The translations under genes were made by a program, and so were the position numbers. This document shows positions 16,824-27,311 of a stretch of DNA of 64,000 nt, piece after piece. Each line of letters starts with the position of its first letter. Within the stretch, counting starts at the first letter, position 1. This stretch comes from Arthrobacter sp. Hiyo8 (lineage in GTDB: Bacteria; Actinomycetota; Actinomycetes; Actinomycetales; Micrococcaceae), in contig AP014719.1 of assembly GCA_001549895.1 (NCBI GenBank), positions 1,178,001 through 1,242,000 on the forward strand, read 5' to 3'. Under the pieces are notes generated by a model. That model did not search any database. It was given only the letters and a program-made list of their open reading frames with translations, and was not told the DNA's origin.

Positions 16824-19347
16824 CCACAACCTCCAGGAACGGCCCCCGGGACGGCCCCCGAGCCCGGAGCCGGCGGGACAAGTGACCCCTCCTCCAATAG
16901 TCCGGGAAGGTCCAGCGGTCCGGGAAGGGCGCCCCTTTCCCCGCGGAAGCCGGGACCTGGAGCCTACCCTTGGGCAATGTCGGCGGCCATCGCTTTCGCC
17001 GTACTCGGAGCCTCGCTCTCCCTCAACGGGTTTTCAGGGGCTGGGCATGGTTGGTTCCCGCTATCACCACGGTGTTCGTCGTCGGATTGACCCTCGCCGT
17101 CCTTCGTGCCTTGAGGGTCCACCCGGTACTCACCACTTTGGGCGGGTTTCTCGCCTTGGTGTTCATCCTCGACTTCACGTTCTTCCGGCCGGAAAGCATC
17201 GCGGGCTTCATTCCTTCCGGCGCGACCCTTGACACGCTGGGCCAATTCCTGAAACGGGCCGGCGAAACGGTGGTATCTGAGACGGCACCCGTCTCCCCGA
17301 ACGCCGGAATAGTTTTCGTTGCGTGCGCGGGGCTGGGCTTGGTAGCTATCCTCATCGACGCCTTGGCCGTTCCGCTCGGCATGCCCGCGACAAGTGGACT
17401 GGGCCTGCTGGTAGTCCTCGTGTTCCCGGCGACCATCAAGCCGCAAGGCGGCGGCCTGCCCGGATTCCTGGCTGCCGCCGTCGGATTCATCCTGATCCTG
17501 GGCTGCAGCCAGTGGTTCGCACCGGACTCGAGGCTGCAGACCGACAACGCCCACGGTACGGGGCAGCTCAAACGGTCCATGGTGATCGGTGGCGTGGCCC
17601 TGGTGCTGGGGCTGCTGTTGCCGTTGGCGGTTCCGGGCTTTGAGCGCGGGACGTTTCCGGTCGGTTCGAGGCTGAATCCCTGGGGCGTCTCCAACGGCCT
17701 GAATCCCATGATCACGCTCGGCAACAGCCTGCGGAATCCCACCGGTGACGGCAGCATCACCTACGCCACGAGTTCCACGGCCCCGGTGTACTTGCGTTCC
17801 GTCACCATTGACAAGTTCGACGGCGATACCTGGGCGCCGGACGACCGCGAAGCCTCCCGGCGCATCGGGCCTGGCCGGATGGCGCCCGACTACCCGCTCC
17901 CCGCCGAGCTGGTCCGCCAATTGACCGTGGTCGATACCGGACAGTTCACCAGCCCGTATCTCCCGGTCCCCTATGCCCCGACCGCCGTCAACGGCCTGAG
18001 CGGACGCTGGTCCTGGGATCCCGAGACACTGAGCATCCGCGGCGAGGACAGCACCACCCGGAACCAGCAGTACACGGTATATTCGGCGCTGCCTTCCGTG
18101 ACGTCCGCGACGTTGAGCGAGGACAATGCCAAGCCCACCTCCATCTCGCAGGATTTCATCCAGTTGCCAAGCAATGTTCCTGACATTGTGAAGAACACCG
18201 CCAAGACAGTGACGGCAGGCGCCAACGGCAACTATGCCAAGGCGATGGCGATCCAGAACTATCTCCGCTCGTCCCAGTTCAGCTACTCCCTGCAGGCTCC
18301 CGTCCAGGGCGGTTATGACGGCAACGGCCTGTCCGTGCTGGCGGATTTCCTGCAGCAGAAGAGCGGCTATTGCGTGCACTTCGCTTCCGCGATGGCCGTC
18401 ATGGCACGGCTGGAGGGAATCCCGAGCCGCATCGCCGTCGGCTACGCGCCGGGCCACGCCACGGGGCCACTGTTGCCGTGGCGGGACAGGAACCCTTCCC
18501 GAATACCAGGTGGATGCCCGCGACGCCCATGCCTGGCCCGAGCTCTATTTCGAGGGAGTCGGTTGGGTCGCCTTCGAACCAACCCTTCCCGCGGCGTGGT
18601 CCCGCCCTACGCGAGCGACCCTGTTGCAGCGGGCGGCCCGGGCACCAACCTGCATGACGAAAACCTGGCCCCGGGTGCCTCGACTCCCGCGCCGAGTACC
18701 GCCACTGTACCGCCCGTTGCGGGTCCGGGGTCGGATCGGGCACGGGCACCGGTTCCGCCGCCATTTTGTACGTCACCGCAGCGGCGCTCCTTTTGGCGGT
18801 GTTGGTGGCCTCCCCGCGGCTGGTCCGTTCCGGCATCCGGGCGCGGCGCCTGAGGCCGGGTGGTCCGGTCCTGGCGTGGGCTGAGCTCCAGGACCTCGCC
18901 ACGGATTACGGTGTACCGCCGGTGCCGAGCGAAACGCCGCGGCATTTCGCGGCCCGATTGAGCAACTCGGCTGTGCTCGGCGCGCCCGTGGCGGCAGCGT
19001 CGCCGTCGGGAGCCGACGACGACGCCGGGCAGCACGCAGTAGCCTCGCTCACGGGCGACTTCGAACGGCAGCGTTACGGTCCCCCGGCGGGCGTCCCTGC
19101 GGACACTGCGGCGGAGCAAGCGAACGCGGCCCCGATCCGGATCGCGGCTGTCCGTGCGGCGTTCCGGCGCAATGCCACATGGTTCGAGGCCTTCCGTGCG
19201 GATTGGTTCCCGCCATCCTTGATGTCCCGGTGGTTCCAGCTCCTATCGACCCCCTTCCGTTGGCTGGGTGGCATTTCCGCCGCCGTAGCTCGCCGTGCGG
19301 CAGGATCCTGGCAAAGACTGTTCAGTTCCATCCGCTGGCCGCGCTGA
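16820..19347 (+). CDS. transglutaminase-like (TgpA-type) membrane protein (several frameshifts)
   Basis: Membrane protein with multiple N-terminal helices (for example WLVPAITTVFVVGLTLAVL, GLGLVAILIDALAVPLG, SMVIGGVALVLGLLLPLAV), a large extracytoplasmic transglutaminase domain, and a C-terminal helix (VTAAALLLAVLVAS) followed by a cytosolic tail. The catalytic Cys is in KSGYCVHFASAMAVMAR and the His in DARDAHAWPELYF, followed by FEPT. Breaks near 16860, 17030, 18490 and about 18600-18760 scatter it over three frames. It starts at 16820 in ATGA overlap with the DUF58 gene. The operon architecture is the strongest support. Substrate unknown. Confidence 0.88.
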
Positions 19348-19463
19348 CCCAACTCACTAGCAGTTGTTGTCGTTATGGGCGCCTAAAACGACAGTGAGGG
19401 GCCACGCCGCCAGGGTTCCCTGGCCGAGCTTGCGAGGCGAGGGTGGCGGTGGGGATCAGTTGG
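19348..19463. repeat. intergenic palindrome-plus-tail repeat, copy 2
   Basis: Begins CCCAACTCACTAGCAGTTGTTGTCGTTATG directly after the transglutaminase stop. It continues with a shortened right arm (AAAACGACA), then the tail GAGCTTGCGAGGCGAGG...GGTGGGGATCAG, matching copy 1 at 3386-3525 in order. The palindrome's distal arm is deleted in this copy. Confidence 0.7.
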
Positions 19464-19474
19464 GATGGAACGGC

Positions 19475-19517
19475 AAAGGCAGGGCACCGGAACCCAAAGG
19501 TTCAGTGCCCTGCCTTT
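19475..19517. terminator. bidirectional terminator between convergent genes
   Basis: A stem of AAAGGCAGGGCAC with GTGCCCTGCCTTT, extended by GGAACC/GGTTC, gives A- and T-rich flanks in both directions. It lies between the ends of the transglutaminase gene (+) and the aldehyde dehydrogenase (-). Confidence 0.9.
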
Positions 19518-19562
19518 CACTCAACGGCAGTTCCCCGTTGCGAGAGGTCCGCCGAAGTCCTA

Positions 19563-21043
19563 CTAGTCGGCGTAGGGATCCGCGATGCCGACGTACTGCG
19601 TGGTGAGGTATTCCTCGATGCCTTCGAAACCGCCTTCACGGCCCAGGCCTGACTGCTTCACGCCACCGAACGGTGCCGCGGCGTTGGAGATGACGCCTGC
19701 GTTGAGGCCGAGCATGCCGGTCTCGATCTTTTCGCTGACGCGCAGTCCACGGTTCAGGTCCCTGGTGTAGACGTAGGCCACCAGGCCGTATTCGGTGTTG
19801 TTGGCCAGTTTGATGGCCTCATCCTCGCTCTTGAAGGTGATGATCGGCGCAACGGGCCCGAAGATTTCTTCCTTCAGGATGCGCGCGTCCGCGGACACGT
19901 TCTTGAGCACGGTGGGCTGGTAGAAGTAGCCCGGGCCGTCCACCGGGCACCGCCGGTGACGGCGACCGCTCCGTTGGCAACGGCGTCGGACACGAGTGCA
20001 TGCACCCCGTTGCGGGCCTTGCCGTCGATCAACGGGCCGACCGTGGAGTCCGGTTCGGTACCGCGCGCGGTGTTCAGTGCCGAGATCTTGGCAGCGAACT
20101 TGTCGGCGAAGGCGTCAGCGATGGAGTCATGCACAATGAAGCGGTTGGCTGCAGTGCAAGCCTCGCCCATGTTGCGCATCTTGGCCGCGACGGCGCCTTC
20201 GACAGCCCTGTCCAGGTCGGCGTCCTCGAAGACCACGAACGGGGCGTTGCCGCCGAGTTCCATGGAGCTGCGCAGGACCTTGTCCGCGGCCTCGCGCATG
20301 AGGGCCTGTCCGACGGCGGTGGAACCCGTGAAGGAGATCTTGCGCAGGCGGTCGTCCTTGATCAGGGGCCCGGTGACGGCGCCGGCCGTGGAGGTCTGGA
20401 TGACGTTGAGCACGCCTGCGGGGAGGCCGGCTTCCTGCATGACCTGTGCGAAGAGCAGGCTGGTCAGCGGGGTCAGGTTGGCGGGCTTGAGGACCATGGT
20501 GCAGCCGGCGGCCACCGCGGGGGCAATCTTGCGGGTGGCCATGGCCAGCGGGAAGTTCCACGGGGTAATCAGGAGACACGGACCAACCGGCTTCTTCTGG
20601 ACGAGGATGCGGTTCTTGCCGTCCGGAGCTGCGGAGTAGCGGCCGCTGACGCGGACGGCTTCCTCGGAGAACCAGCGCAGGAACTCGGCTCCATAGGCTA
20701 CTTCACCGCGGGCTTCGGCCAAGGGTTTTCCCATTTCCAAGGTCATGAGCAGTGCGAAGTCTTCGGCACGTGCCGTGACCAGCTCGAATGCCCGGCGCAG
20801 GATTTCGCCACGCTCGCGCGGAGCGGTACGGGCCCAGGAGGCCTGGGCGGCTGCGGCAGCGTCCATCGCCGCGGCGCCGTCTTCCACTCCGGCGTCGGAG
20901 ATGCTCACGAGCACCTTGCCCGTGGAGGGATCCTCGACGTCGAACGTCTTGCCGGACGCGGCAGGCAGCCACTGGCCGTTGATGAGCAGCCCCGTGGGAA
21001 CGGAGGCGAGAAGTTCGCTTTCGCGATCGGCGGTAACAGTCAC
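19563..21043 (-). CDS. gabD: NAD(P)-dependent succinate-semialdehyde dehydrogenase-type ALDH (one frameshift)
   Basis: Oxidises an aldehyde, most likely succinate semialdehyde, to the acid. The core has ITPWNFPLAMATRKIAPA, FTGSTAVGQALM, the general-base Glu in MELGGNAPFVVF and the nucleophile Cys in GEACTAANRF. One break near 19945 joins the C-terminus (EEIFGPVAPI, GLNAGVISNAAAPFGGVKQSG). The GTG at 21043 follows GAAGGAG by 5 nt, so it is preferred over the upstream start at 21115. Restored length is 493 residues. The C-terminal GVKQSGLGREGG is typical of GabD. No GABA transaminase is nearby, so the substrate is inferred from family only. Confidence 0.88.
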
Positions 21044-21231
21044 AGTGACTCCTTCGTCAGTCAGCGCACATTGTAGGGATGCACCAACACTTGATTTTTG
21101 TGGAATTACTGTCACGGTACTGCCCGCCGCGAAGCAGTGTCTACGCCTTCGCGCACTGCCGCGGGCGCAAGAGTTTGTGCAGTTGCACAGCCCCGGAGTG
21201 GGGGCTGAAGCAACCGCGCCGCAAGCACGGC

Positions 21232-22155
21232 CTAACGCGCCGCGAGCACGGCAGAGTACAGCTCGCGCTTGCTGATGCGGGCGTCCTCGGCCACTGCGGC
21301 CACCGCCTCCTTGAGCCTGATTCCCTGGGCGATGAGTTCATTGACGGCGGCAACATGGTCCTCAGGCTTGCCTGGCGCCTGTTCGGGGGCGCCGGCGACG
21401 ACGACGGCGATCTCGCCGCGGACCTCGTTGTTTTCGGCCCACTCGAGCAATTCCCGGATGGTTCCCCGAATGACTTCCTCGTAGGTCTTCGTCAATTCGC
21501 GGCAGACCGCGATGCGACGGTCCGAGCCGAAACGCTCGTGCAAGGCACGGAGCATTGGCTCAAGCCTGTGCGGGGCCTCGAAGAACACCATCGTCCGGCC
21601 TTCGTTGGCGAGGTCCGCAAGCCGGGAGCTGCGTTCTCCGGCTTTGCGGGGCAGGAATCCTTCAAAGCAGAACCGGTCGGTGGGCAGCCCCGATAGCGCC
21701 AAGGCCGTCAACACGGCGGACGGGCCGGGGAAGGCGGTGACGAAAAGCCCGGCGGCCACGGCTCCCTCCACGAGGCGGAAGCCGGGGTCGGACACTGCGG
21801 GCATTCCGGCATCGCTCACCATGATGATGGTCTTGCCGGCCCGGACGTGGTCCAGCAGTTCCTCGGTCTTGGCGGCCTCGTTGTGCTCGTGGTAGCTGAT
21901 GACCCGGCCGGACACGGTGATGCCGAGCGCCTGGACGAGCCGATGCAGGCGCCGGGTGTCCTCCGCTGCGACGATGTCGGCCGTCTGCAGCAACTCGATG
22001 AGCCGGCTGGAGGCATCGCCAACGTTGCCGATGGGAGTGGCAGCCAGCACTATCCGGCCTACGCCGTCGGGCAGGTCAGGAAGCGCGTGCGCCTCAAGGG
22101 ACTCCGCCGAATCGGGAACGGTGGTTTCATCCGGGGAGCTCAGCTGTTCAGTCAC
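21232..22155 (-). CDS. rsmI: 16S rRNA (cytidine1402-2'-O)-methyltransferase
   Basis: SAM-dependent tetrapyrrole-methylase-fold enzyme modifying C1402 in the ribosomal P site. Intact, 307 residues. Visible motifs: VLAATPIGNVGDAS near residue 36, AEDTRR, SYHEHNE, VSDAGMPAVSDPGFRLV, FPGPSAVLTALALSGLP and FFEAPHR. The N-terminal ~30-residue acidic extension is common in actinobacteria. Divergent from the mannosyltransferase gene, the same arrangement as Rv1003/Rv1002c in M. tuberculosis. Confidence 0.96.
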   Translation of the reverse strand: MTEQLSSPDETTVPDSAESLEAHALPDLPDGVGRIVLAATPIGNVGDASSRLIELLQTADIVAAEDTRRLHRLVQALGITVSGRVISYHEHNEAAKTEELLDHVRAGKTIIMVSDAGMPAVSDPGFRLVEGAVAAGLFVTAFPGPSAVLTALALSGLPTDRFCFEGFLPRKAGERSSRLADLANEGRTMVFFEAPHRLEPMLRALHERFGSDRRIAVCRELTKTYEEVIRGTIRELLEWAENNEVRGEIAVVVAGAPEQAPGKPEDHVAAVNELIAQGIRLKEAVAAVAEDARISKRELYSAVLAAR

Positions 22156-22229
22156 CCAACAAGCCTAATGCCCTGGCTCCGCCTCCGGCCTTCAGGGAGC
22201 TACCGGAGGCAAAAGGTAGCATGGGCTGA

Positions 22230-23872
22230 GTGACCGATACCTCCGTGCGCCCCGCCCGCAAACCTGGTTGATACGGCCCGGGAGGCTTTCACGGCCGAGG
22301 CCCTGCGGACGCGGCTCATTGGAACCATCCAGAGCTGGCGGGATTATCCGCCGTCGTTGAGGCTGTGGTTCTGGCTGATCCCCGCCATCACGGCCGTGAT
22401 CGGCGGGATTCTGCGTTTTGTCCGCCTCGGTGACCCGCATAGCCTCGTCTTCGACGAGACCTACTACGTCAAGGATGCCTACTCGTTCCTGGTCAGCGGT
22501 TACGAGCGGAGCTGGCCGGACAAGGCCAACGATGCCTTCAATGCGGGCAACCCCAACGTCCTGCTCAACTCCCCCGAGTACGTGGTGCATCCCCGGTAGG
22601 GAAATGGATGATCGCCTTCGGGATGTGGCTCTTTGGTTCGGACAATTCCTTCGGCTGGAGGTTTTCCGCGGCTCTGACCGGCACGCTCTCCATCTTCCTG
22701 GTCGCCTTGATCGCGCTGAAGCTGTTCCGTTCCCACATCCTGGCGCGGTGGCGGGACTGTTGCTCGCCGTGGACGGCCACCATCTGGTCATGTCGCGGAC
22801 CTCGCTCCTGGACATCTTCCTGATGTTTTGGCTGCTCGCCGCCTTTGGCGCCCTGCTGATGGACCGCGACGACGGACGACGCCGCTTGGCGGCACGGCTT
22901 GCCGCGCTGGCGGGCGGAGCCAAGGACGGCCGTCCGACGGCGGTGCACCTCGCCTCAGGCCCGTGGCTCGGATTCCGGTGGTGGCGGCTGGCGGCGGGTG
23001 TCTGCCTCGGCTTGGCGGTCGGCACCAAGTGGTCGGCGCTGTTCTTCGTTGTTGCTTTCGGCTTGATGACGGTGTTTTGGGACATGAGCGCGCGGCGCAT
23101 TGCGGGCATCCGGAGCTGGCCCAGCGCAGGCATCATCAAAGACGGCATTCCGGCGTTCTTCACCATGATTCCCGCGGCGACTGCCGTGTATTTGTCGACC
23201 TGGACCGGTTGGTTCCTTTCCAACGACGCCTACTACCGGCATTGGGCCGACACGAATCCTTCCGCCACGTGGGGCTGGATTCCCGGGCCGTTGCGCTCCC
23301 TGGCGTACTACCACGTGCAGGCTTACAACTTCCATCAGGGCCTCAGCTCGCCGCACCCGTATTCGGCGAGTCCGTGGACCTGGCTTGTCATGGGACGGCC
23401 CACATCGTTCTACTATGAGTCCCCCAAGCCGGGCACTCCCGGCTGCGATCTGCCCAACTGCACTTCGGCGATCCTGTCGGTCGGCAACCCGGTGGTCTGG
23501 TGGGGTGCCGCGATTGCGCTCTTTGTGGTGCTGTTCTGGTGGGCGGGACGGCGCGACTGGCGGGCAGGGGCCATCCTGGCCGGGGTCGCCGCCGGGTATT
23601 TGCCGTGGTTCATGTATCCGGAGCGCACCATGTTCTACTTCTATGCGCTTTCCTTCGAGCCCTTCCTCGTGCTGGCCCTCGTCTATGGATTGGGACTGGT
23701 GCTCGGCAGGAGCGGGGCTCCTCCATGGCGGCGCCGCTCCGGCCTGTACCTGGTGGGCCTTGTGGTGGTCCTTGCCGTGCTGTTGTCGGCGTTCTTCTAT
23801 CCGGTGTGGACGGCGGAAGTGATCAGCTACCAGGACTGGCGGATGCGCATGTGGATGCCGTCCTGGATCTGA
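22230..23872 (+). CDS. pmt: protein O-mannosyltransferase, PMT family (about three frameshifts)
   Basis: Polytopic GT-C enzyme that transfers mannose from polyprenyl-phosphate mannose to secreted proteins. The first luminal loop has the catalytic acid pair in VFDETYYVKDAY; further on are MSRTSLLDIFLMFW, LAVGTKWSALFFV and a C-terminal set of hydrophobic helices. The start is a GTG at 22230 (VTDTSVRPARKPG), with breaks near 22270, 22593 and 22745. Restored length is about 548 residues, normal for the actinobacterial family. It is divergent from rsmI, as in mycobacteria, which supports the assignment. Confidence 0.92.
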
Positions 23873-23926
23873 GCGGCCTGACCGGAAGGCCAGGACGGCT
23901 CGCACACTAAACACCCCGCATGAACG

Positions 23927-23969
23927 AAGCGGCCCGCCTGGGATTGGAGACTCCCAGGCGGACCGCTTT
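23927..23969. terminator. bidirectional terminator between pmt and the DUF1461 gene
   Basis: A stem of AAGCGGcCCGCCTGGGA with TCCCAGGCGGaCCGCTTT around an 8-nt loop lies between two convergent genes. Confidence 0.85.
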
Positions 23970-23988
23970 CCTCGTTGTTGCGGTGGTG

Positions 23989-25168
23989 CTACTTCTCCGG
24001 CGTGCCGGCTTCCGCGCGGACCTCCGGGTCCGCATCCGCGCTGTGTTCCGCAGCAGCTTGGTTCTTGGGTGCAAGTCCGCGACGACGGCGGGTAGGCCAG
24101 GTGAAGATGAGTGTCAGCAGGGCCGTGATGAAGACCAATGCACCGATCGCAATCCCGGAGTCCATCCAATATTGCCCCGGGAACAAGCGGATCAGCGTGT
24201 CGTCGAGCGCAAATGTCCAGGTGCCGTTGGCGAAGAAAATGTGGTGGAAGTCCGTGAAGAACTGCTGCCAGCCCAAGGCCGCAAGCGTGCCCAGTCCAAG
24301 GATGAGCACCAAAGTGACGATCGAACCGGCAAACATTCCGCGGCGGATTCCGCCCGTGCTTCGCTTGCGCAGATAGAGCATGGCGATGATGCCGATGATG
24401 ATCATGAGCGCGCCGGCACCGAATGCGGAGAGCATCACGGTCTTGACGTCGGCCATGTGGGAAACTTCGCCTTCCTTGAACAGCTTCTCGCCGTTCTGGT
24501 TGACGAGCTCGCCCAAGTAGCGTGGACCGGACCAGTTGCTGAGATAGTCCAGGGCGTAGGACCCATAAGTCATCCGGTCATCGGCGTTGAAGCCGTAGCC
24601 GTCGCCAGGGAATCCCGGCCGGTAGTACTCCACCCACAAGAACAGCGGGCTCGCCACGGCGCGGATTGCCAGCACCAGGAGGACCACCGGGTAGAAGACG
24701 GCCAGCAGGACCTGGAAAATGCGCGGGGCCAGCGGCTTGGCGTTGGCGGCCTGCTCCGCTCGTGGTTGCGGCGTTCCACTTCGGCTTCCGGGGGCGGACC
24801 TGAAGGGCCGACGTCGGCAAAGGCTCCGCGAAGAGGGCTGGTTCCTGTCCGGCCTCCGCAGCCTCGGCGGCTTTGCGGTCAGCCCGGCTCTCCGCCTGTT
24901 GTCCTGCGACGGACGGTCCTGCCACGGGCCGTCCCGCGGGCGGCCGTGCAGCTTCGCCTGCGGTTGCCGCTCCCACGGCGCCGGCCCCGGCTTGCCCCTT
25001 CGGGCTCCCGCGTGCTCGAAGAGTCCCGGGCTCCGTCAGGGACCCGGCCGGACGTGCATCAGTGGCTGCGGACTTGGCCGCGGGCTTCATCCATTCGAAG
25101 GCCGGCTCGTCGCCGTCGTCGTGGATATCCGCGTCCGGATCTTTGGGGATCGGGCTCTTCTCGGTCAC
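23989..25168 (-). CDS. TIGR01906/DUF1461 integral membrane protein with long Ala/Pro-rich N-terminus (frameshifted)
   Basis: The C-terminal ~230 residues match the TIGR01906 (Lit-like, DUF1461) pattern: a first helix ending in SPLFLWVEYYRPGFPGDGYGF, DRMTYGSYALDYL, then three more helices (GAGALMIIIGIIAMLYL, IVTLVLILGLGTLAALGW, IAIGALVFITALLTLIF). The N-terminal ~140 residues are an acidic, then Ala/Gly/Pro-rich cytosolic segment beginning VTEKSPIPKDPDADIHDD. The frames join near 24765. The GTG start at 25168 is inferred. Function unknown. Confidence 0.8.
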
Positions 25169-25314
25169 TTGGATTTCACTTCCGTAGGATTCACATGCCG
25201 GAGCAGGAACGGTCCGCTGGCAATCTTCTCTGCCATCGAGCCTACCGTCAGCCCTCGCGGAGAGACGATGAGCCACCCCGGCGGACGTCGGATTGCGGCC
25301 GGACCCGGGTGCCG

Positions 25315-26306
25315 TCAGGCGGCAATCTCCCGGTATCCGGCGTCGTTTGCGTCCAGGTCACCCGTGGCGCCGGCGCGGAATGCCCGCCCGCCCAGCACCA
25401 AGGCATAGATCCAGTATGCCGCGAGAACGAGCGAACCGATCAGGATCTTGGCCCACACGGGAAGCGGGCTCGGCGTGACGAAGGCCTCGACGAGTCCGGA
25501 AACGAACAGGACAAGCACCAGGCCCAGGGCCACGGTGATCAGGGAACGGCCTTCTTCCGCGACTGCCTGCATCCTGCGCCTCGGACCCGGTGAAACCATC
25601 GCCCAGAAAATGCGGAGACCGCCCGCGGAGGCGATGAACACAGCCGTCAACTCCATGAGGCCGTGCGGGAGGATGTAGCTGAAAAACACGTCCATCTTGC
25701 CGGTGGCGGCAAACACGCCAGCCGCAACTCCCAGGCCCTGGGCATTCCCGAACAGCATGTAGGGTACCCAGAATCCGGTGATGCCCAAGGCCACGGCCTG
25801 CGCCCCTATCCAGGCATTGTTGGTCCAGACCGCGCCGGCGAAGGATGCAGCAGGGTTCTCGGAGTAGTAGTCAACGAAGTCGTGGTCGACGTATTGCTTC
25901 ACGGCGTTGCTGCTTCCGAGGGCCCTCAAGGCATCCGGGGACGTTCCGATCCAGAACGTGTAGGCACCGGCCACAAGGCAGAAGAAAAACCCGCACCAGA
26001 CAGTGAGCCACCGCAATCGGTAGAACGCGGCTGGCAGGGACACCACGAAAAAGCGGGCGAGGTCTTCCATGAAATTCGATCGTGCCCCGGTGAAGCGCGT
26101 GCGGGCCTGGGCGAGGGCCGCCGACAAGGAGGCGGAGAGTGCGCTCTCCGGGCCACGGACCGGATGAGGGACAGGTGTGATGACACCACTTGGTACAAAC
26201 GCAGCAGCTCGTCGGCTTCGCCGCCGTCCAGGCGTCGTTTGTGCGCGAGCTCGTGCAAGCGGGCCCATTTGGTCCCGTTCACCACAGAGAAGGCATCCAT
26301 GTCCAC
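25315..26306 (-). CDS. stage II sporulation protein M-like (SpoIIM/DUF95) membrane protein (one frameshift)
   Basis: Begins MDMDAFSVVNGTKWARLHEL with an N-terminal helical region (about 1-50). After a break near 26165 follow several membrane helices (LTVWCGFFFCLVAGAYTFWIG, AVALGITGFWVPYMLFG, LPHGLMELTAVFIASAGGLRIFW, ILIGSLVLAAYWIYALVLGG). NNAWIGAQAVALGI and PHGLMELTAVFIA are the SpoIIM-family signatures. Restored length is 330 residues. It is divergent from an RDD-family gene, a frequent actinobacterial pairing. No sporulation is implied. Confidence 0.87.
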
Positions 26307-26430
26307 GGCTCTACCCTAATCCCCACCCTCCCCAAACAGTCCCACATCCACGCAAAGCCCTCCTCCGCATCGGCGGCCGCGGTTAGACTCGATCCAGCGG
26401 GAGCCGTCCGGTCCTGCGGAGGTCGTGGCA

Positions 26431-27245
26431 ATGCTTGGGGCGGGCTTGAGTTCTATCATTACCGGCGAGGCCGTAGTCCTTGAACTGCGGCCGGCATCGT
26501 TCGGGCGAGGGCCCTTGGGCTCATGCTCGATGTCCTGGTTCACGTCGTGTTGCTGGTGGGCCTGTTGTTCCTGATCGGTATGGCGGCACCTGATGTGGAC
26601 GTGGCCGCGGGCAACGCGATGGTTTTGTCCAGTGGGGTGCTGTGCCTCGTGGTGGTCCCCGTGGCGGTGGAAACGCTGAGCCGTGGCCGTTCTCTGGGCA
26701 AGCTGGCTACCGGGCTCAGGATCGTGCGCGACGACGGCGGATCCATCCGTTTCCGGCACGCGGTGATCCGCGGCTTGATCGGGTTCCTGGAGATCTATGC
26801 GACGTTCGGCGGATTGGCCATTGCCGTGGCACTGTTCAATGACAAGTCGAAGAGGCTCGGGGACGTCGTGGCAGGAACCTATGCGCTCAGGCAGCGCGTT
26901 CCTGCCGAACCCAAAATCCTCCCCTTCGCGCCTCCGCACCTGCAGGCTTGGGTGGCGCTCGCCGATATCGGCAGGGTTCCCGATGGGACGGCGAGGCGGG
27001 CCTCACAGTTCATCCAGCAGGCCTGGCGAATGGCTCCGGACTCACGCGCCCGCCTGGCCGCGGCCCTCGCAAGCGAGCTGGCGGCTTACGTCGCTCCACC
27101 TCCGCCGCCCGGAACGACGCCGGAAGGCTACCTGAACGCAGTGTTGGGCGAGCGGCGAAACCGGGACCTGGAACGGCTGCGCCGCGCTGAACAACGCAGC
27201 GCCGTTATGGGCGACCGGCTCAACAGGCTCCCGTTCACGCGCTAG
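26431..27245 (+). CDS. RDD family membrane protein (one frameshift)
   Basis: The ATG at 26431 has GGAGG 8 nt upstream and opens MLGAGLSSIITGEAVVLEL. After a break near 26503 come hydrophobic helices (DVLVHVVLLVGLLFLIGMA, NAMVLSSGVLCLVVVPVAVE), then SRGRSLGKLATGLRIVRDDGG, characteristic of RDD proteins, and GDVVAGTYALRQ. The C-terminal ~110 residues are soluble, Ala/Arg-rich and helical. Restored length is about 271 residues. Divergent from the SpoIIM-like gene. RDD proteins are often transporters or ion exchangers, but the role here is open. Confidence 0.87.
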
Positions 27246-27311
27246 CAAAGCGCGCGGCACGCACGGTGCGCAACGCCGTCGGGCACAACTGCCTCCACGT
27301 CCCGGCAGGGC

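Noticed and set aside
27246..27311. Terminator between RDD and L,D-transpeptidase genes
   Set aside because: Only a short GCAC-type inverted repeat without a T-run; not strong enough to call.
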